Assembly (NCBI RefSeq): GCF_000744775.1
Contig: NZ_JQMP01000004.1
Span: forward strand, 124,001 to 188,000
Source: Thermorudis peleae
GTDB taxonomy: Bacteria; Chloroflexota; Chloroflexia; Thermomicrobiales; Thermomicrobiaceae
Reading direction: 5' to 3'
DNA length: 64,000 bases
Below are positions 23,903 to 32,694 of the stretch, one piece after another (the first letter of the stretch is position 1; the number at the start of each line of letters is the position of its first letter). Below the pieces are notes generated by a model that was not told the origin of the DNA, ran no database searches, and worked only from the letters and a program-made list of their open reading frames with translations. The translations under genes were made by a program, and so were the position numbers.

Positions 23903-24699
23903 GCGATATCCGCATCGACCAGGTCGAAATGGTGTATCAGGCACGGCGCGGCACACCGCCCGTCGTCGCGCTCCAGGCTATTTCCATGACCGTGGCTGAT
24001 GGCGAGTTTGCCTGCATTGTTGGCCCCTCAGGATGTGGGAAATCGACGCTGCTCAAAGTCATTGCCGGGCTTGCACGACCAAGCAGCGGGCGCGTCTTGG
24101 TTGGCGGCCGTCCAGTGCTTGGCCCGGGGGCTGATCGTGGGATGGTTTTTCAGTCGTACACGCTCTACCCCTGGCTCAGCGTCCGCCGCAATATCGAGTT
24201 TGGGCTTGAATTGCGCGGGGTGCCGCGTGAAGAGCGGCAGCGCATCTCAAGTCGCTTGCTCACCCTGATGGGCTTGGATGGCTTTGCCGACGCGTATCCC
24301 AAGGCGCTTTCCGGCGGCATGCAACAGCGCGTTGCCATTGCCCGGGCGCTGGCCAACGATCCAGAGGTGCTGCTGATGGACGAGCCATTCGGTGCGCTCG
24401 ATGCGCAGACACGCACCGTGATGCAGGAGTTGTTAACCCAGATTTGGGAGCAGTATCACAAGACGGTTCTCTTCGTCACGCACGACATCGAGGAGGCCGT
24501 CTTCCTTGGCGATGTTGTCTACGTCATGACCGCTCGGCCAGGACGCATTCGCGCGCGTATTCCGATCGATCTGCCACGCCCCCGCACGTTTGAGACGATG
24601 ACCAGCGATGCATTCGCACGCTACCGCAACCAGATCCTCAGTCTCATCCATGAGGAGAGTCTGAAAGCCGCCCAGCTGCGCGTTCAAGAACCAGCTTGA
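23899..24699 (+). CDS. ABC importer ATPase, SsuB/TauB type
   Basis: ATPase subunit of 266 residues powering the importer. Walker A is GPSGCGKSTLLKV, the Q-loop is in GMVFQSYTLYPWL, the signature is ALSGGMQQRVAIARAL, and Walker B is VLLMDEPFGALDAQTR with the H-loop in LFVTHDIEEAVFLGD. The start is GTG at 23899, overlapping the permease stop by four bases. hutH begins 41 bases downstream on the same strand with no terminator between, so importer and hutH are probably one transcript. Confidence 0.95.
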   Translation: MSDIRIDQVEMVYQARRGTPPVVALQAISMTVADGEFACIVGPSGCGKSTLLKVIAGLARPSSGRVLVGGRPVLGPGADRGMVFQSYTLYPWLSVRRNIEFGLELRGVPREERQRISSRLLTLMGLDGFADAYPKALSGGMQQRVAIARALANDPEVLLMDEPFGALDAQTRTVMQELLTQIWEQYHKTVLFVTHDIEEAVFLGDVVYVMTARPGRIRARIPIDLPRPRTFETMTSDAFARYRNQILSLIHEESLKAAQLRVQEPA

Positions 24700-24740
24700 G
24701 CGGGGCGGTTCTGCCGGGAACAGAAGGAGGAATGAACGCT

Positions 24741-26282
24741 GTGCACACCGTGTGGCTCGGCCGTCAGCCGCTACGCCTCGACGATCTCGTCACAATCGCT
24801 GAACGGCCTGATGCAATCGACGTCCGCCTGGCGCCAGAAACGTCTGAGCGGCTCCAAGCCAAGCGCGCCCTCGTTGATCAGCTGAGCGATGAAGCCCGGC
24901 CGGTCTATGGTGTGACCACAGGATTCGGCGCACTTGCGCAAACGCGTATTCCGGCCCCGGCCCGTCGCGCGCTCCAGCACGCGCTGGTGCGATCACACGC
25001 TGCGGGGATGGGCGCACCGCTGCCACGCCCATTCGTACGGGCGATGATGCTTGCACGGGCCAACAGCCTCGCGCAGGGATACTCTGGCGTGCGTCCAGTC
25101 GTTATCGAGCAACTGCTTGCGCTCCTGCGCCATGACATTATCCCGTATGTGCCACGTTATGGCTCTCTGGGCGCAAGCGGTGACCTTGCTCCCCTTGCGC
25201 ACATTGCGCTGTGCTTGACTGGCGAAGGGTGGATCCTTGGGCCGGATAATACGCCACAACCAACCGCACCGGCACTGATTGCGCATGGTATTGAACCGCT
25301 GGCCCTCGAGGCCAAAGAAGGACTCGCCCTCGTCAACGGCACCGATGGCATGGCAGCCTTGCTCGCCCTCGCCTGTGCCGCCGCACGGCGTCTCTTCAAG
25401 ACGGCTGATGTGGCGTGTGCGATGAGCGTCGAAGCGCTTTTCGGCACTGATCGCCCCTTCGCGCCAGAGATCCAGGCGCTGCGCCCGCATCCGGGAGCAC
25501 TGGCAAGCGCGGCCAATATTCGCCGTCTCCTTGCCAACTCGGACATTGTGCGTTCGCACCGCGATTCGCCTCATCTCGTCCAGGATGCCTACTCACTGCG
25601 CTGCCACGCCCAGGTTGCCGGAGCGGCCCGTGACACGCTCACGTTTGCCGAGGATGTGCTGGGACGCGAACTCGGCGCGGCCGTCGACAATCCGGTTATA
25701 CTCGACGATGGGCGCGTTGAATCAACGGGCAACTTTCACGGCGAACCGCTCGCCTTTGCCGCCGACTTCCTCAGCATCGCGGTCGCTGAGATTGGCGCCA
25801 TTGCCGAACGACGCATTGACCGCCTGCTTGATCCAACACGCTCACAGGGGCTCCCAGCGTTCCTCACGCCGGAACCGGGGGTGAACTCCGGCCTGATGAT
25901 CGCCCACTACACAGCTGCGGCGCTCGCTGCTGAATGCCGGCGTCTGGCCCAGCCAGCGAGCGTGGAATCGCTGCCAACCTCCGCGATGCAAGAAGATCAC
26001 GTGTCGATGGGGTGGAATGCCGCGCTCAAACTGCACGAGGCACTCGACTGCTGCACACGCATTCTTGCCGTCGAAGTCCTTGCGGCAACCTACGGGCAGG
26101 TCTTCCGTCGCCCACTCGAGCCGGCAGCGGGGACCGGTGCGGTCGCCCAACTCGTTCTCGACCATGTGCCACCGCCCGGGCCAGACCTCTTCCTTGCGCC
26201 AATCTTAGCGACGGTCGAGGAACTGGTACGCGAAGGCGCGGTTCTCGCCGCGGCCGAACGCGCCATCGGCCCGCTGGCGTAG
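24741..26282 (+). CDS. hutH: Histidine ammonia-lyase
   Basis: Deaminates histidine to urocanate, the first step of the hut pathway. 513 residues from the GTG at 24741, which has AGGAGG 10 bases upstream; the ATG at 24732 is only one base from that site, so it is less likely. All lyase motifs are intact: Tyr in VYGVTTGFGALAQT, the MIO-forming Ala-Ser-Gly at residues 145-147 in GSLGASGDLAPLAH, ALVNGTDG, VQDAYSLRCHAQV, VDNPVI and the Glu in AMQEDHVSMGW. It follows the ABC importer. hutU and hutI lie 8 kb downstream, beyond an inserted block. Confidence 0.95.
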   Translation: MHTVWLGRQPLRLDDLVTIAERPDAIDVRLAPETSERLQAKRALVDQLSDEARPVYGVTTGFGALAQTRIPAPARRALQHALVRSHAAGMGAPLPRPFVRAMMLARANSLAQGYSGVRPVVIEQLLALLRHDIIPYVPRYGSLGASGDLAPLAHIALCLTGEGWILGPDNTPQPTAPALIAHGIEPLALEAKEGLALVNGTDGMAALLALACAAARRLFKTADVACAMSVEALFGTDRPFAPEIQALRPHPGALASAANIRRLLANSDIVRSHRDSPHLVQDAYSLRCHAQVAGAARDTLTFAEDVLGRELGAAVDNPVILDDGRVESTGNFHGEPLAFAADFLSIAVAEIGAIAERRIDRLLDPTRSQGLPAFLTPEPGVNSGLMIAHYTAAALAAECRRLAQPASVESLPTSAMQEDHVSMGWNAALKLHEALDCCTRILAVEVLAATYGQVFRRPLEPAAGTGAVAQLVLDHVPPPGPDLFLAPILATVEELVREGAVLAAAERAIGPLA

Positions 26283-26415
26283 CACTAACATTACGTAGCC
26301 TGCCCAGACTTTGCTTTACAGCACTGCAGCGATTCAGGAAGGAGGTGAACAGAAAGCAGAGCGAACCATCTTCCGCCAGATTTTCAGCTGATCGCTTGAT
26401 GATAAGGAGGGGAGA

Positions 26416-26895
26416 ATGCTGCGACCAATATCTCTTCCTCAGCATGCAGAAGAAGCAGAACGCCGTGCTTTTCTCCGACTTCGTCCACTGACGCCTTCCT
26501 ACCAGACAGCACCAATTACCACAGCATTCAACTGGGACGAAGCCCTCGCAGATATTGAAACAGGAGAATGGTACCTTGTCGTCTTCCGTTCCCAGCGCAA
26601 AACAACAGCAAACGAAGTCCTACTCACCGAGTTCGACGACGAAGCCTATGAAGAGGCGATGGCCACCGGCGGGTTACTCTGCTACTTCGCCGGAGAACTG
26701 GATGATGAACGATACTGCCTCTCATTCTGCGTCTGGCGTTCCCAGGCTGATGCGCAGCGGTCAGCTCGGTTGCCGAAGCACGCCCGCGCTGCGCAACTTG
26801 CGCCAGAGACCTATACATGGTTTGTCCTCGAGCGTTATCGGCTCTTTAAAGAAGCAGGTGACCCCAAAGTAAAGATTGAACCACTCATGTCCTGA
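26416..26895 (+). CDS. Hypothetical protein, possible dimeric alpha/beta-barrel (ABM-like) fold
   Basis: 159 residues, function unknown. A hydrophilic N-terminal part of about 45 residues is followed by GEWYLVVFRSQRK, then LLCYFAGELDDERYCLSFCV, RSQADAQRSARLPKHARAA and TWFVLERYRL. A beta strand, a helix with paired basic residues and a closing strand with WxxLERY recall small ABM/ferredoxin-like folds, but I cannot name a family. AGGAGG lies 5 bases before the ATG. It is the first gene of the lower-GC block and is followed by its own terminator at 26902. A role linked to amino acid catabolism is only suggested by position. Confidence 0.75.
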   Translation: MLRPISLPQHAEEAERRAFLRLRPLTPSYQTAPITTAFNWDEALADIETGEWYLVVFRSQRKTTANEVLLTEFDDEAYEEAMATGGLLCYFAGELDDERYCLSFCVWRSQADAQRSARLPKHARAAQLAPETYTWFVLERYRLFKEAGDPKVKIEPLMS

Positions 26896-26901
26896 CTCGG
26901 C

Positions 26902-26957
26902 GCTGGCCGGTAGCAGGCTGTATGCGGATGCATACCGGCCAGCACATTCTGTTTCTC
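26902..26957 (+). terminator. Rho-independent terminator after the hypothetical gene
   Basis: GCTGGCCGGTA (26902-26912) pairs perfectly with TACCGGCCAGC (26933-26943), with a 20-base loop. ACATTCTGTTTCTC follows as a T-rich tail. It separates the hypothetical gene from the peptide importer operon. Confidence 0.75.
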
Positions 26958-27005
26958 ACTATATGAGAATAGATTCTTGCATTGTAGATATTCACATCGC
27001 ATACT
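26953..27005 (+). promoter_or_regulatory. Operator-like palindrome and promoter for the peptide ABC/hut operon
   Basis: TTCTCA-CTATA-TGAGAA (26953-26969) is a perfect 6-bp inverted repeat. TTGCAT (26977-26982) and CATACT (27000-27005) with a 17-base spacer form a moderate promoter just after it. The first start codon is at 27081, so the transcript would have a leader of about 70 bases. Confidence 0.45.
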
Positions 27006-27080
27006 CATCGCAGTCCAGGGACGAGCCATCAAGGCATCCTGGCGAACACTAACCGGCATGCAGCACTCGAGGAGGAAGAT

Positions 27081-28799
27081 ATGTCCCGCGACGCTGAACT
27101 CCGTCAGAAACTTCATCCCATTGCAAATCATCTCATCGACGAATACCAGGCAGGCAGACTGACAAGACGAGAATTTGTTCGCCGCCTATCGGTATTGGGA
27201 ATTAATCTCTCCTTTGCCAACTTCCTTGCAAGCGCTTGTGGCGGTGGGCAGAACGCGGCGAGCCCAACAGCAGCGGTGCCACAAACGGGGTCACCTGCAC
27301 CACAACCAACGCTGAACGCCACGCCAGCAGGTGCTGGTACACCTGGCAGCGTCCCTGTCGTGCGAGCGGCAGTGTTCATGCCCGCTGGAAAGATTGACCC
27401 TATTACGATTGCGGATGAAGGTGGTCTTTGCTTACTTAGCCAGACAGGAGAATATCTCTGTTGGGCCGATGAGCAACTTAACCTTCGGCCAGAGCTTGCT
27501 ACGTCGTGGCAACCTAACGATAACGCGAGTGTCTGGACATTTACCCTGCGTCAAGGGGTAACATTCCACAACGGCAAGCCTCTTCGAGCCCAAGATGTTG
27601 TCGCCACCTTCAAGCGGCTCACCGATCCCAATAGTGGATCAAACGCCTTGTCAGCGTTTCAAGGAGTTATCACCCCGGATGGAATCAAAGCAAAAGATGA
27701 ATACACTGTTGTCTTCGAACTGCAACGACCGTTTAGTAATTTCCCATACCTGGTTAGCTCAGATAACTACAACACCATTATCCTGCCCGAAGAGTATGAT
27801 GGAAATTATGAGAGCACATTTATTGGTACCGGAGCGCTCAAGCTTAAGGAATATCAGCCACGTAGCAAGGCTGTCTTCGTCCGCAATCCAACGTACTGGG
27901 GTAAACCAGCAATTCCTGATATGGTGGAGTTACGATTCTACGAAGACGAGAGCGCGCGCATTCTTGCCTTCCAAGGTCGCGAAGTCGACGTCGTAACCCA
28001 TGTCACTGCATCCAATGGGCAACCGCTTTTCAAGGATTCAACGACCCAAATGATTGAATTCTCATCCACCACCCATCTCCAGGTGCATATGCGTACCGAC
28101 ACCAAGCCCTTTGATGACCGCCGCGTACGACAAGCAATAGCTTTGCTACTCGATCGACCTGCAATCATCAACGGAATTTTGCTTGGCAAAGCTGATATCG
28201 GGAACGATCATCCGTTTGCCCCTGTGTACCCGTCAACTGACAAGACTGTCGCGCAGCGGCAGCAAGATCTCGCCAAAGCCCGGAGCTTGCTCCAGGCAGC
28301 TGGGTATGGTGACGGCTTCTCGATCAAGCTCGTGAGCTGGCGTGGACTGGCTATTCCAGACCTTGCCGCAGTTATTCAGCAGGCAGCCCAGCAAGTTCGT
28401 ATTCGTATCGATATTGAATTAACCGATGCTGGTACCTACTATGGCAAAGCGGTCTTTGGGGAATCACCTTGGCTTGATTCGACACTTGGTATCACTGATT
28501 ATGGACACCGCGGTGCGCCGGACGTCGTTCTCCGGGCAGCCCTTCGGAGTGACGGTGTCTGGAATGCTGCACATTTCAAAAATACCACCTACGACCGACT
28601 TGTTGACGACTATGCGGCGGCAACCGATCTGCAGCGGCAACGACAAATCGCGAAAAATATTGAAGAACTCCTTCTTGAAGAAACCCCGCTCCTTATTACG
28701 TTCTTTGAACGCTACTTGATCGCTGCACGGCGCGGATTAAGTGGAATCGAACCGGGAGCAGTTGGCCATCTGCGTCTGGCTCATGCGCGCTTTAGCTAG
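27081..28799 (+). CDS. Oligopeptide-type (family 5) ABC substrate-binding lipoprotein
   Basis: Extracellular binding protein of 572 residues. The N-terminus has TRREFVRRLSVLGINL and the lipobox LASAC, with a short Pro/Ala/Thr linker. The SBP_bac_5 domain shows ATSWQPNDNASVWTFTLRQG, VTFHNGKPLRAQDVVATFKR and RRVRQAIALLLDRPAIINGI, all family hallmarks. Family ligands include di- and oligopeptides, nickel complexes and opines. GAGGAAG precedes the ATG. Base composition is clearly less GC-rich than the flanking genes. It heads an operon with two permeases, a double ATPase and a HutH-like protein, so the ligand may be a histidine-containing peptide or analogue (inference). Confidence 0.92.
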   Translation: MSRDAELRQKLHPIANHLIDEYQAGRLTRREFVRRLSVLGINLSFANFLASACGGGQNAASPTAAVPQTGSPAPQPTLNATPAGAGTPGSVPVVRAAVFMPAGKIDPITIADEGGLCLLSQTGEYLCWADEQLNLRPELATSWQPNDNASVWTFTLRQGVTFHNGKPLRAQDVVATFKRLTDPNSGSNALSAFQGVITPDGIKAKDEYTVVFELQRPFSNFPYLVSSDNYNTIILPEEYDGNYESTFIGTGALKLKEYQPRSKAVFVRNPTYWGKPAIPDMVELRFYEDESARILAFQGREVDVVTHVTASNGQPLFKDSTTQMIEFSSTTHLQVHMRTDTKPFDDRRVRQAIALLLDRPAIINGILLGKADIGNDHPFAPVYPSTDKTVAQRQQDLAKARSLLQAAGYGDGFSIKLVSWRGLAIPDLAAVIQQAAQQVRIRIDIELTDAGTYYGKAVFGESPWLDSTLGITDYGHRGAPDVVLRAALRSDGVWNAAHFKNTTYDRLVDDYAAATDLQRQRQIAKNIEELLLEETPLLITFFERYLIAARRGLSGIEPGAVGHLRLAHARFS

Positions 28800-28812
28800 T
28801 TGAGGATACGCG

Positions 28813-29778
28813 ATGCGCTGGATTCGACAGTACGGCATACCCCTTCTCCGTCGCCTGGGCAGTAGTGTGCTGACACTTTGGCTCATTACGATCGTTGTCT
28901 TTGCCATGACGAATGTACTGCCCGGAGATGTAGCACGGCGCATTCTTGGCCCGTTTGCTGATGAACGAGCAGTTGCAGCATTAAACCATCAGCTTGGCAC
29001 TGATCGCCCTCTTCCTGAGCAATACATTCATTGGCTCAGCCGGTTAGCTCACGGTGATCTTGGAACATCGCTCGCGATGCGCCGGCCTGTCGCGCAACTG
29101 CTGCTTCCAGCCCTAGCCAATTCAGCAAAATTAGCCGGTAGTGCTCTGCTTGTTATCCTTCCCCTGAGCATTTTTCTCGGGCTCGTCGCTGCATTTTCCG
29201 AGGGCAAGGCTCTTGATTTTCTTATCCGTCTAAGCGGACTGGTCACGACGGTACTGCCTGAATTCGTGACAAGCATTGCTGTTATCTTGCTGTTTGCCAT
29301 TGCGATCCCGCTCTTTCCGGTCACAGCCGTTGCCCCACCTCACAGTAGCCTACCTACTCAAATCTACTACCTGATCCTGCCAATTACGCCAGTCACCTTA
29401 GTCCTTGTTGGATATCTCTGTCGGGTTATGCGAAGCAGTGCCGTCGAGATACTGCATACGAACTATATTCGCGCCGCAGAGTTGAAAGGCCTTTCTCGCT
29501 GGCGCCTCTTGTTCTGGCATCTCCTGCCGAACGCGCTTCCACCCGTCATTGCTGTTACTGCCAATCAGCTGGGGTACCTTCTTGGTGGCTTGGTCGCGAT
29601 TGAGGCTGTCTTTAACTACCCAGGTTTGGGTCAACTCCTTTTAACCGCCGGGCGACAAAAAGACTTCCCTGTCCTGCAATCGGGGGTTCTCCTGGTCGGT
29701 CTGACCTACGTGCTTGCCAACACGTTCGCCGATCTCCTCTACTGGCTTCTGAATCCTCGACTGCGTGAAAGGGGGTAA
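28813..29778 (+). CDS. ABC permease, DppB type
   Basis: Inner membrane permease of 321 residues. The N-terminal helix (SSVLTLWLITIVVFAMTNVL) and the following PGDVARRILGPFADERAVAAL are typical of DppB. LNHQLGTDRPLPEQYIHWL comes next, and the EAA loop is YIRAAELKGLSRWRLLFWHL. The C-terminus is LLNPRLRERG. The ATG at 28813 has GAGG 8 bases upstream, 13 bases after the binding-protein stop. It pairs with the DppC-like protein just downstream. Confidence 0.93.
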   Translation: MRWIRQYGIPLLRRLGSSVLTLWLITIVVFAMTNVLPGDVARRILGPFADERAVAALNHQLGTDRPLPEQYIHWLSRLAHGDLGTSLAMRRPVAQLLLPALANSAKLAGSALLVILPLSIFLGLVAAFSEGKALDFLIRLSGLVTTVLPEFVTSIAVILLFAIAIPLFPVTAVAPPHSSLPTQIYYLILPITPVTLVLVGYLCRVMRSSAVEILHTNYIRAAELKGLSRWRLLFWHLLPNALPPVIAVTANQLGYLLGGLVAIEAVFNYPGLGQLLLTAGRQKDFPVLQSGVLLVGLTYVLANTFADLLYWLLNPRLRERG

Positions 29779-29783
29779 TTTTC

Positions 29784-30623
29784 GTGGTGGTACTCCTGGT
29801 CTCCTCTTCTCATTACCGTCAGGCATGGCATTGGCTTCGACAGCACCCGGTTTTTCTCTGTGGCTTCTTGCTGGTGGCATTCTGGGCATGCTGTGCCATG
29901 GCTTTCCCGCTCCTTGCACCGTATGATCCCTATGCGGTTGACCCTCTTCACCGACTCAATCCGCCATCAGCGAGCCATTGGCTTGGTACAGACCGACTGG
30001 GACGTGACGTACTTAGCCGAATCCTCGGTGGAGCACGCGAGGTTTTTCTTATTGCCCCCATCGCCTCATTTCTCGGCACGCTAGCTGGCACCCTTCTTGC
30101 TCTGATTGGTGGATACTGGGGAGGTCTCGTCGATGAAGCGCTTAACCGTATCGCCGACGCGCTTCTGGCGATTCCCCTAATTCTCCTTGGGCTACTGATT
30201 TTGACTGCCGTAGGTCCTTCACGTATCGCAGTGATTTTGGTTATTGCAGCAATTTTCACACCGCTCGTTATGCGCACTATTCGATCAGCTGTCCTCAGCG
30301 AGCGAGAGAAAGACTATGTACAGCTCGCGCTTCTTCGGGGAGAAAGTCCATGGTACATCTGCGTCAGAGAAATCCTCCCAAACGTCTTTCACCTTGTGAT
30401 TATCGAATTCACCACACGAACGGGATATGCCATTTTTACCAGCGCAACCCTATCGTTCCTTGGACTTGGCCTTCAACCGCCTTCGTCTGAGTGGGGAGTG
30501 ATCATATTCGAGCACTACAGCTTTCTGTCTGCGGGTATCTGGTGGCCTGTTGTGTTTCCAGCATTCGCAATCTCGAGTCTCATCATTGGGTTCACTTTCC
30601 TAGCCGAAGGGTTGAATTTATGA
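29784..30623 (+). CDS. ABC permease, DppC type
   Basis: Second permease, 279 residues. It has PLLAPYDPYAVDPLHRLNPP, the DppC hallmark HWLGTDRLGRDVLSRILGGA, and an EAA loop region reading YVQLALLRGESPWYICVREI. The start is GTG at 29784 with AGGGGG 8 bases upstream. The C-terminus is shorter than in many DppC proteins and ends FTFLAEGLNL. It overlaps the ATPase start by four bases (ATGA), so translation is coupled. Confidence 0.92.
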   Translation: MVVLLVSSSHYRQAWHWLRQHPVFLCGFLLVAFWACCAMAFPLLAPYDPYAVDPLHRLNPPSASHWLGTDRLGRDVLSRILGGAREVFLIAPIASFLGTLAGTLLALIGGYWGGLVDEALNRIADALLAIPLILLGLLILTAVGPSRIAVILVIAAIFTPLVMRTIRSAVLSEREKDYVQLALLRGESPWYICVREILPNVFHLVIIEFTTRTGYAIFTSATLSFLGLGLQPPSSEWGVIIFEHYSFLSAGIWWPVVFPAFAISSLIIGFTFLAEGLNL

Positions 30624-32689
30624 CAACTGTCCGCTCATCGCCTGTTCTTCATCTTGATCAACTCACTGTCGACTATCGCGTCGATGGTGAGTGGCGACTG
30701 GCGCTCACAAACATCTCACTGTCAATCGCTCCTGGTGAAACCTATGGACTTGTTGGAGAGTCTGGGAGCGGCAAAACAACACTTGCTGCGGCTGTCGCTG
30801 GCTTCTTGCCTAAAAACAGTCGCATACGCGGCGGTCACATCTACGTTCTTGATCATGATGTCACGCGATACTCTCGACGTGAATGGCAACGCCTCTGGCG
30901 TCATACTCTTGCGGTTGTGTTCCAAAACCCAGGGGCAAGCCTCAACCCCGCCCTGCGCATTCAAACCCAGCTCGCTGAGTCATTTCGCGCAGCAGGGTTG
31001 ACCGGCCCTGACGTTTATGCCTCGATGATCAGCCTTTTAGAACAGCTTCGCCTTCGTGATCCGAAGCGAGTGCTTACGAGCTATCCCCATCAATTGTCCG
31101 GAGGAATGCAACAGCGTGTTGCAATTGCCATTGCCCTTGCACGACAACCATCACTACTCATCCTTGATGAGCCAACGACAGGACTCGATGCAACTGTTGC
31201 GGCCGACGTTCTCGAGTTGATTAGTGAGCTACAGACGCAATACCGAACGGCCATCCTTTTCATCTCGCACGACCTCCATGCTGTGGCGCGAACCTGCAAT
31301 CGAGTCGGCGTTCTTTATGCTGGCCGTCTGGTCGAAGAAGGCCCCGTGCAGGAGATTGTGAATCACCCAAGCCACCCATATACGGTGAGCTTGCTCCGAT
31401 GTCTCCCTCGTTTTGGCATGCGAAAGACTCAACAGCAACTGTTGAGTTTACCAGGAGATCCAATCGCTGCCTGGCAAGTTCTTCAGGGATGTGCCTTTGC
31501 CAGCCGCTGCTATGCGGCAGCACCACTGTGTGCTGACCAGTCCCCGGCAGCACATTTTGTTTCCCGAGAGCACTATAGCGTCTGCCACTTCGCCCCGCAT
31601 CTTCCCCCCCCACCGGTCAACTCGCGTACTGCCAGCACGCAACAGCCTTCATTACCAAGCCCTTCTCACAAGACTGCACCTCTGCTCACACTTGAACGTG
31701 TGAGGAAAACTTACGAGAGACAAGGACACAAGACACTTGCGGTTAATCACGTGTCCTTCTCTCTGGCCGCAGGAGAAACTATTGGTCTTATCGGCGAGTC
31801 CGGCAGCGGAAAGTCAACTCTTGCTCGTATTATTGTCGGCTTGCAGTCCCCTGACGCTGGCAGCCGTCTTGTATTTGATGGACAACCGCTTGCCGACCGT
31901 GTTCGCCAACGGAGTGCTTCGCAGCGTCAGCGCGTGCAACTTATCTTTCAAAATCCAGAACTCGTTCTTAACCCTCGACGTCGTATTGGCGACATCCTTC
32001 ACCGCGCGATCGTCAAACTAGGAAGCCAACGCGGCGCGGCTGCTCATGCAGCTGTTCGTAGTCTGGCCCAACAGGTGCAGTTTCCCCTCCATCTCTTGCA
32101 AGCACGTCCAGCGGCAATTTCTGGTGGACTCAAACAACGAGCGGCGATCGCTCACGGATTAGCCGGCCATCCACAATTGCTCGTCCTTGATGAACCCACT
32201 TCATCGCTTGACGTTTCAACTCAAGCTGCGATTCTGAACCTCCTTGTTGATCTGCAACAACAGACATCCATGGCGTACCTCTTCATCTCGCACGATCTTG
32301 CACTCGTGCATTACATAGCCGACCGGATCATCGTCTTGTTCGCCGGATCAGTCATGGAATGCATCCCGGCAGACTACCTCTTTGACGCTCCGCTACACCC
32401 CTATACCGCGGCACTCTTGACAAGTGGTCTACGGCAGAACGTGGCAATTCGTGCCAGCGAACATCAAGCATTGACGCTTACACCTTCACCTGAGGGCTGT
32501 CCGTATGTTCAGCAGTGCCCTCTTGCTATTCCTGGCATTTGCGACCAACAGTTTCCGCCTTGTCAAGAACCACAACGTAATCACCAAATTTTTTGCCACG
32601 CTCCACTCGAGCATCTCCCACGCATCACGCGAGTAGCGGAATCAGAAAACAGCATAACGCTTATTTTTCCCCATGCGAATGAGAGGTAA
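30620..32689 (+). CDS. Fused double ABC ATPase (DppD-DppF fusion)
   Basis: 689 residues with two complete nucleotide-binding domains in one chain. Domain 1: Walker A GESGSGKTTLAA, signature LSGGMQQRVAIAIAL, Walker B LLILDEPTTGLDA, H-loop LFISHDLHAVAR, then the oligopeptide-type C-terminal Cys region (GCAFASRCYAAAPLC). A Ser/Pro-rich linker of about 30 residues follows. Domain 2: Walker A GESGSGKSTLAR, signature ISGGLKQRAAIAHGL, slightly off consensus, Walker B LLVLDEPTSSLD and its own Cys-rich tail (CPYVQQCPLAIPGICD). Two DppB/C permeases precede it, so one polypeptide replaces the usual DppD plus DppF. Confidence 0.93.
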   Translation: MTTVRSSPVLHLDQLTVDYRVDGEWRLALTNISLSIAPGETYGLVGESGSGKTTLAAAVAGFLPKNSRIRGGHIYVLDHDVTRYSRREWQRLWRHTLAVVFQNPGASLNPALRIQTQLAESFRAAGLTGPDVYASMISLLEQLRLRDPKRVLTSYPHQLSGGMQQRVAIAIALARQPSLLILDEPTTGLDATVAADVLELISELQTQYRTAILFISHDLHAVARTCNRVGVLYAGRLVEEGPVQEIVNHPSHPYTVSLLRCLPRFGMRKTQQQLLSLPGDPIAAWQVLQGCAFASRCYAAAPLCADQSPAAHFVSREHYSVCHFAPHLPPPPVNSRTASTQQPSLPSPSHKTAPLLTLERVRKTYERQGHKTLAVNHVSFSLAAGETIGLIGESGSGKSTLARIIVGLQSPDAGSRLVFDGQPLADRVRQRSASQRQRVQLIFQNPELVLNPRRRIGDILHRAIVKLGSQRGAAAHAAVRSLAQQVQFPLHLLQARPAAISGGLKQRAAIAHGLAGHPQLLVLDEPTSSLDVSTQAAILNLLVDLQQQTSMAYLFISHDLALVHYIADRIIVLFAGSVMECIPADYLFDAPLHPYTAALLTSGLRQNVAIRASEHQALTLTPSPEGCPYVQQCPLAIPGICDQQFPPCQEPQRNHQIFCHAPLEHLPRITRVAESENSITLIFPHANER

Positions 32690-32694
32690 GCTGT

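Noticed and set aside
24741-26282. Long minus-strand frames inside hutH
   Set aside because: High GC at third positions keeps the opposite strand open; no motifs are visible.
26343-26491. AAGGAGGTGAACAG before the hypothetical gene as a start site
   Set aside because: The frame from that GTG runs only about 50 codons with no family pattern, while the following AAGGAGG precedes a proper gene.
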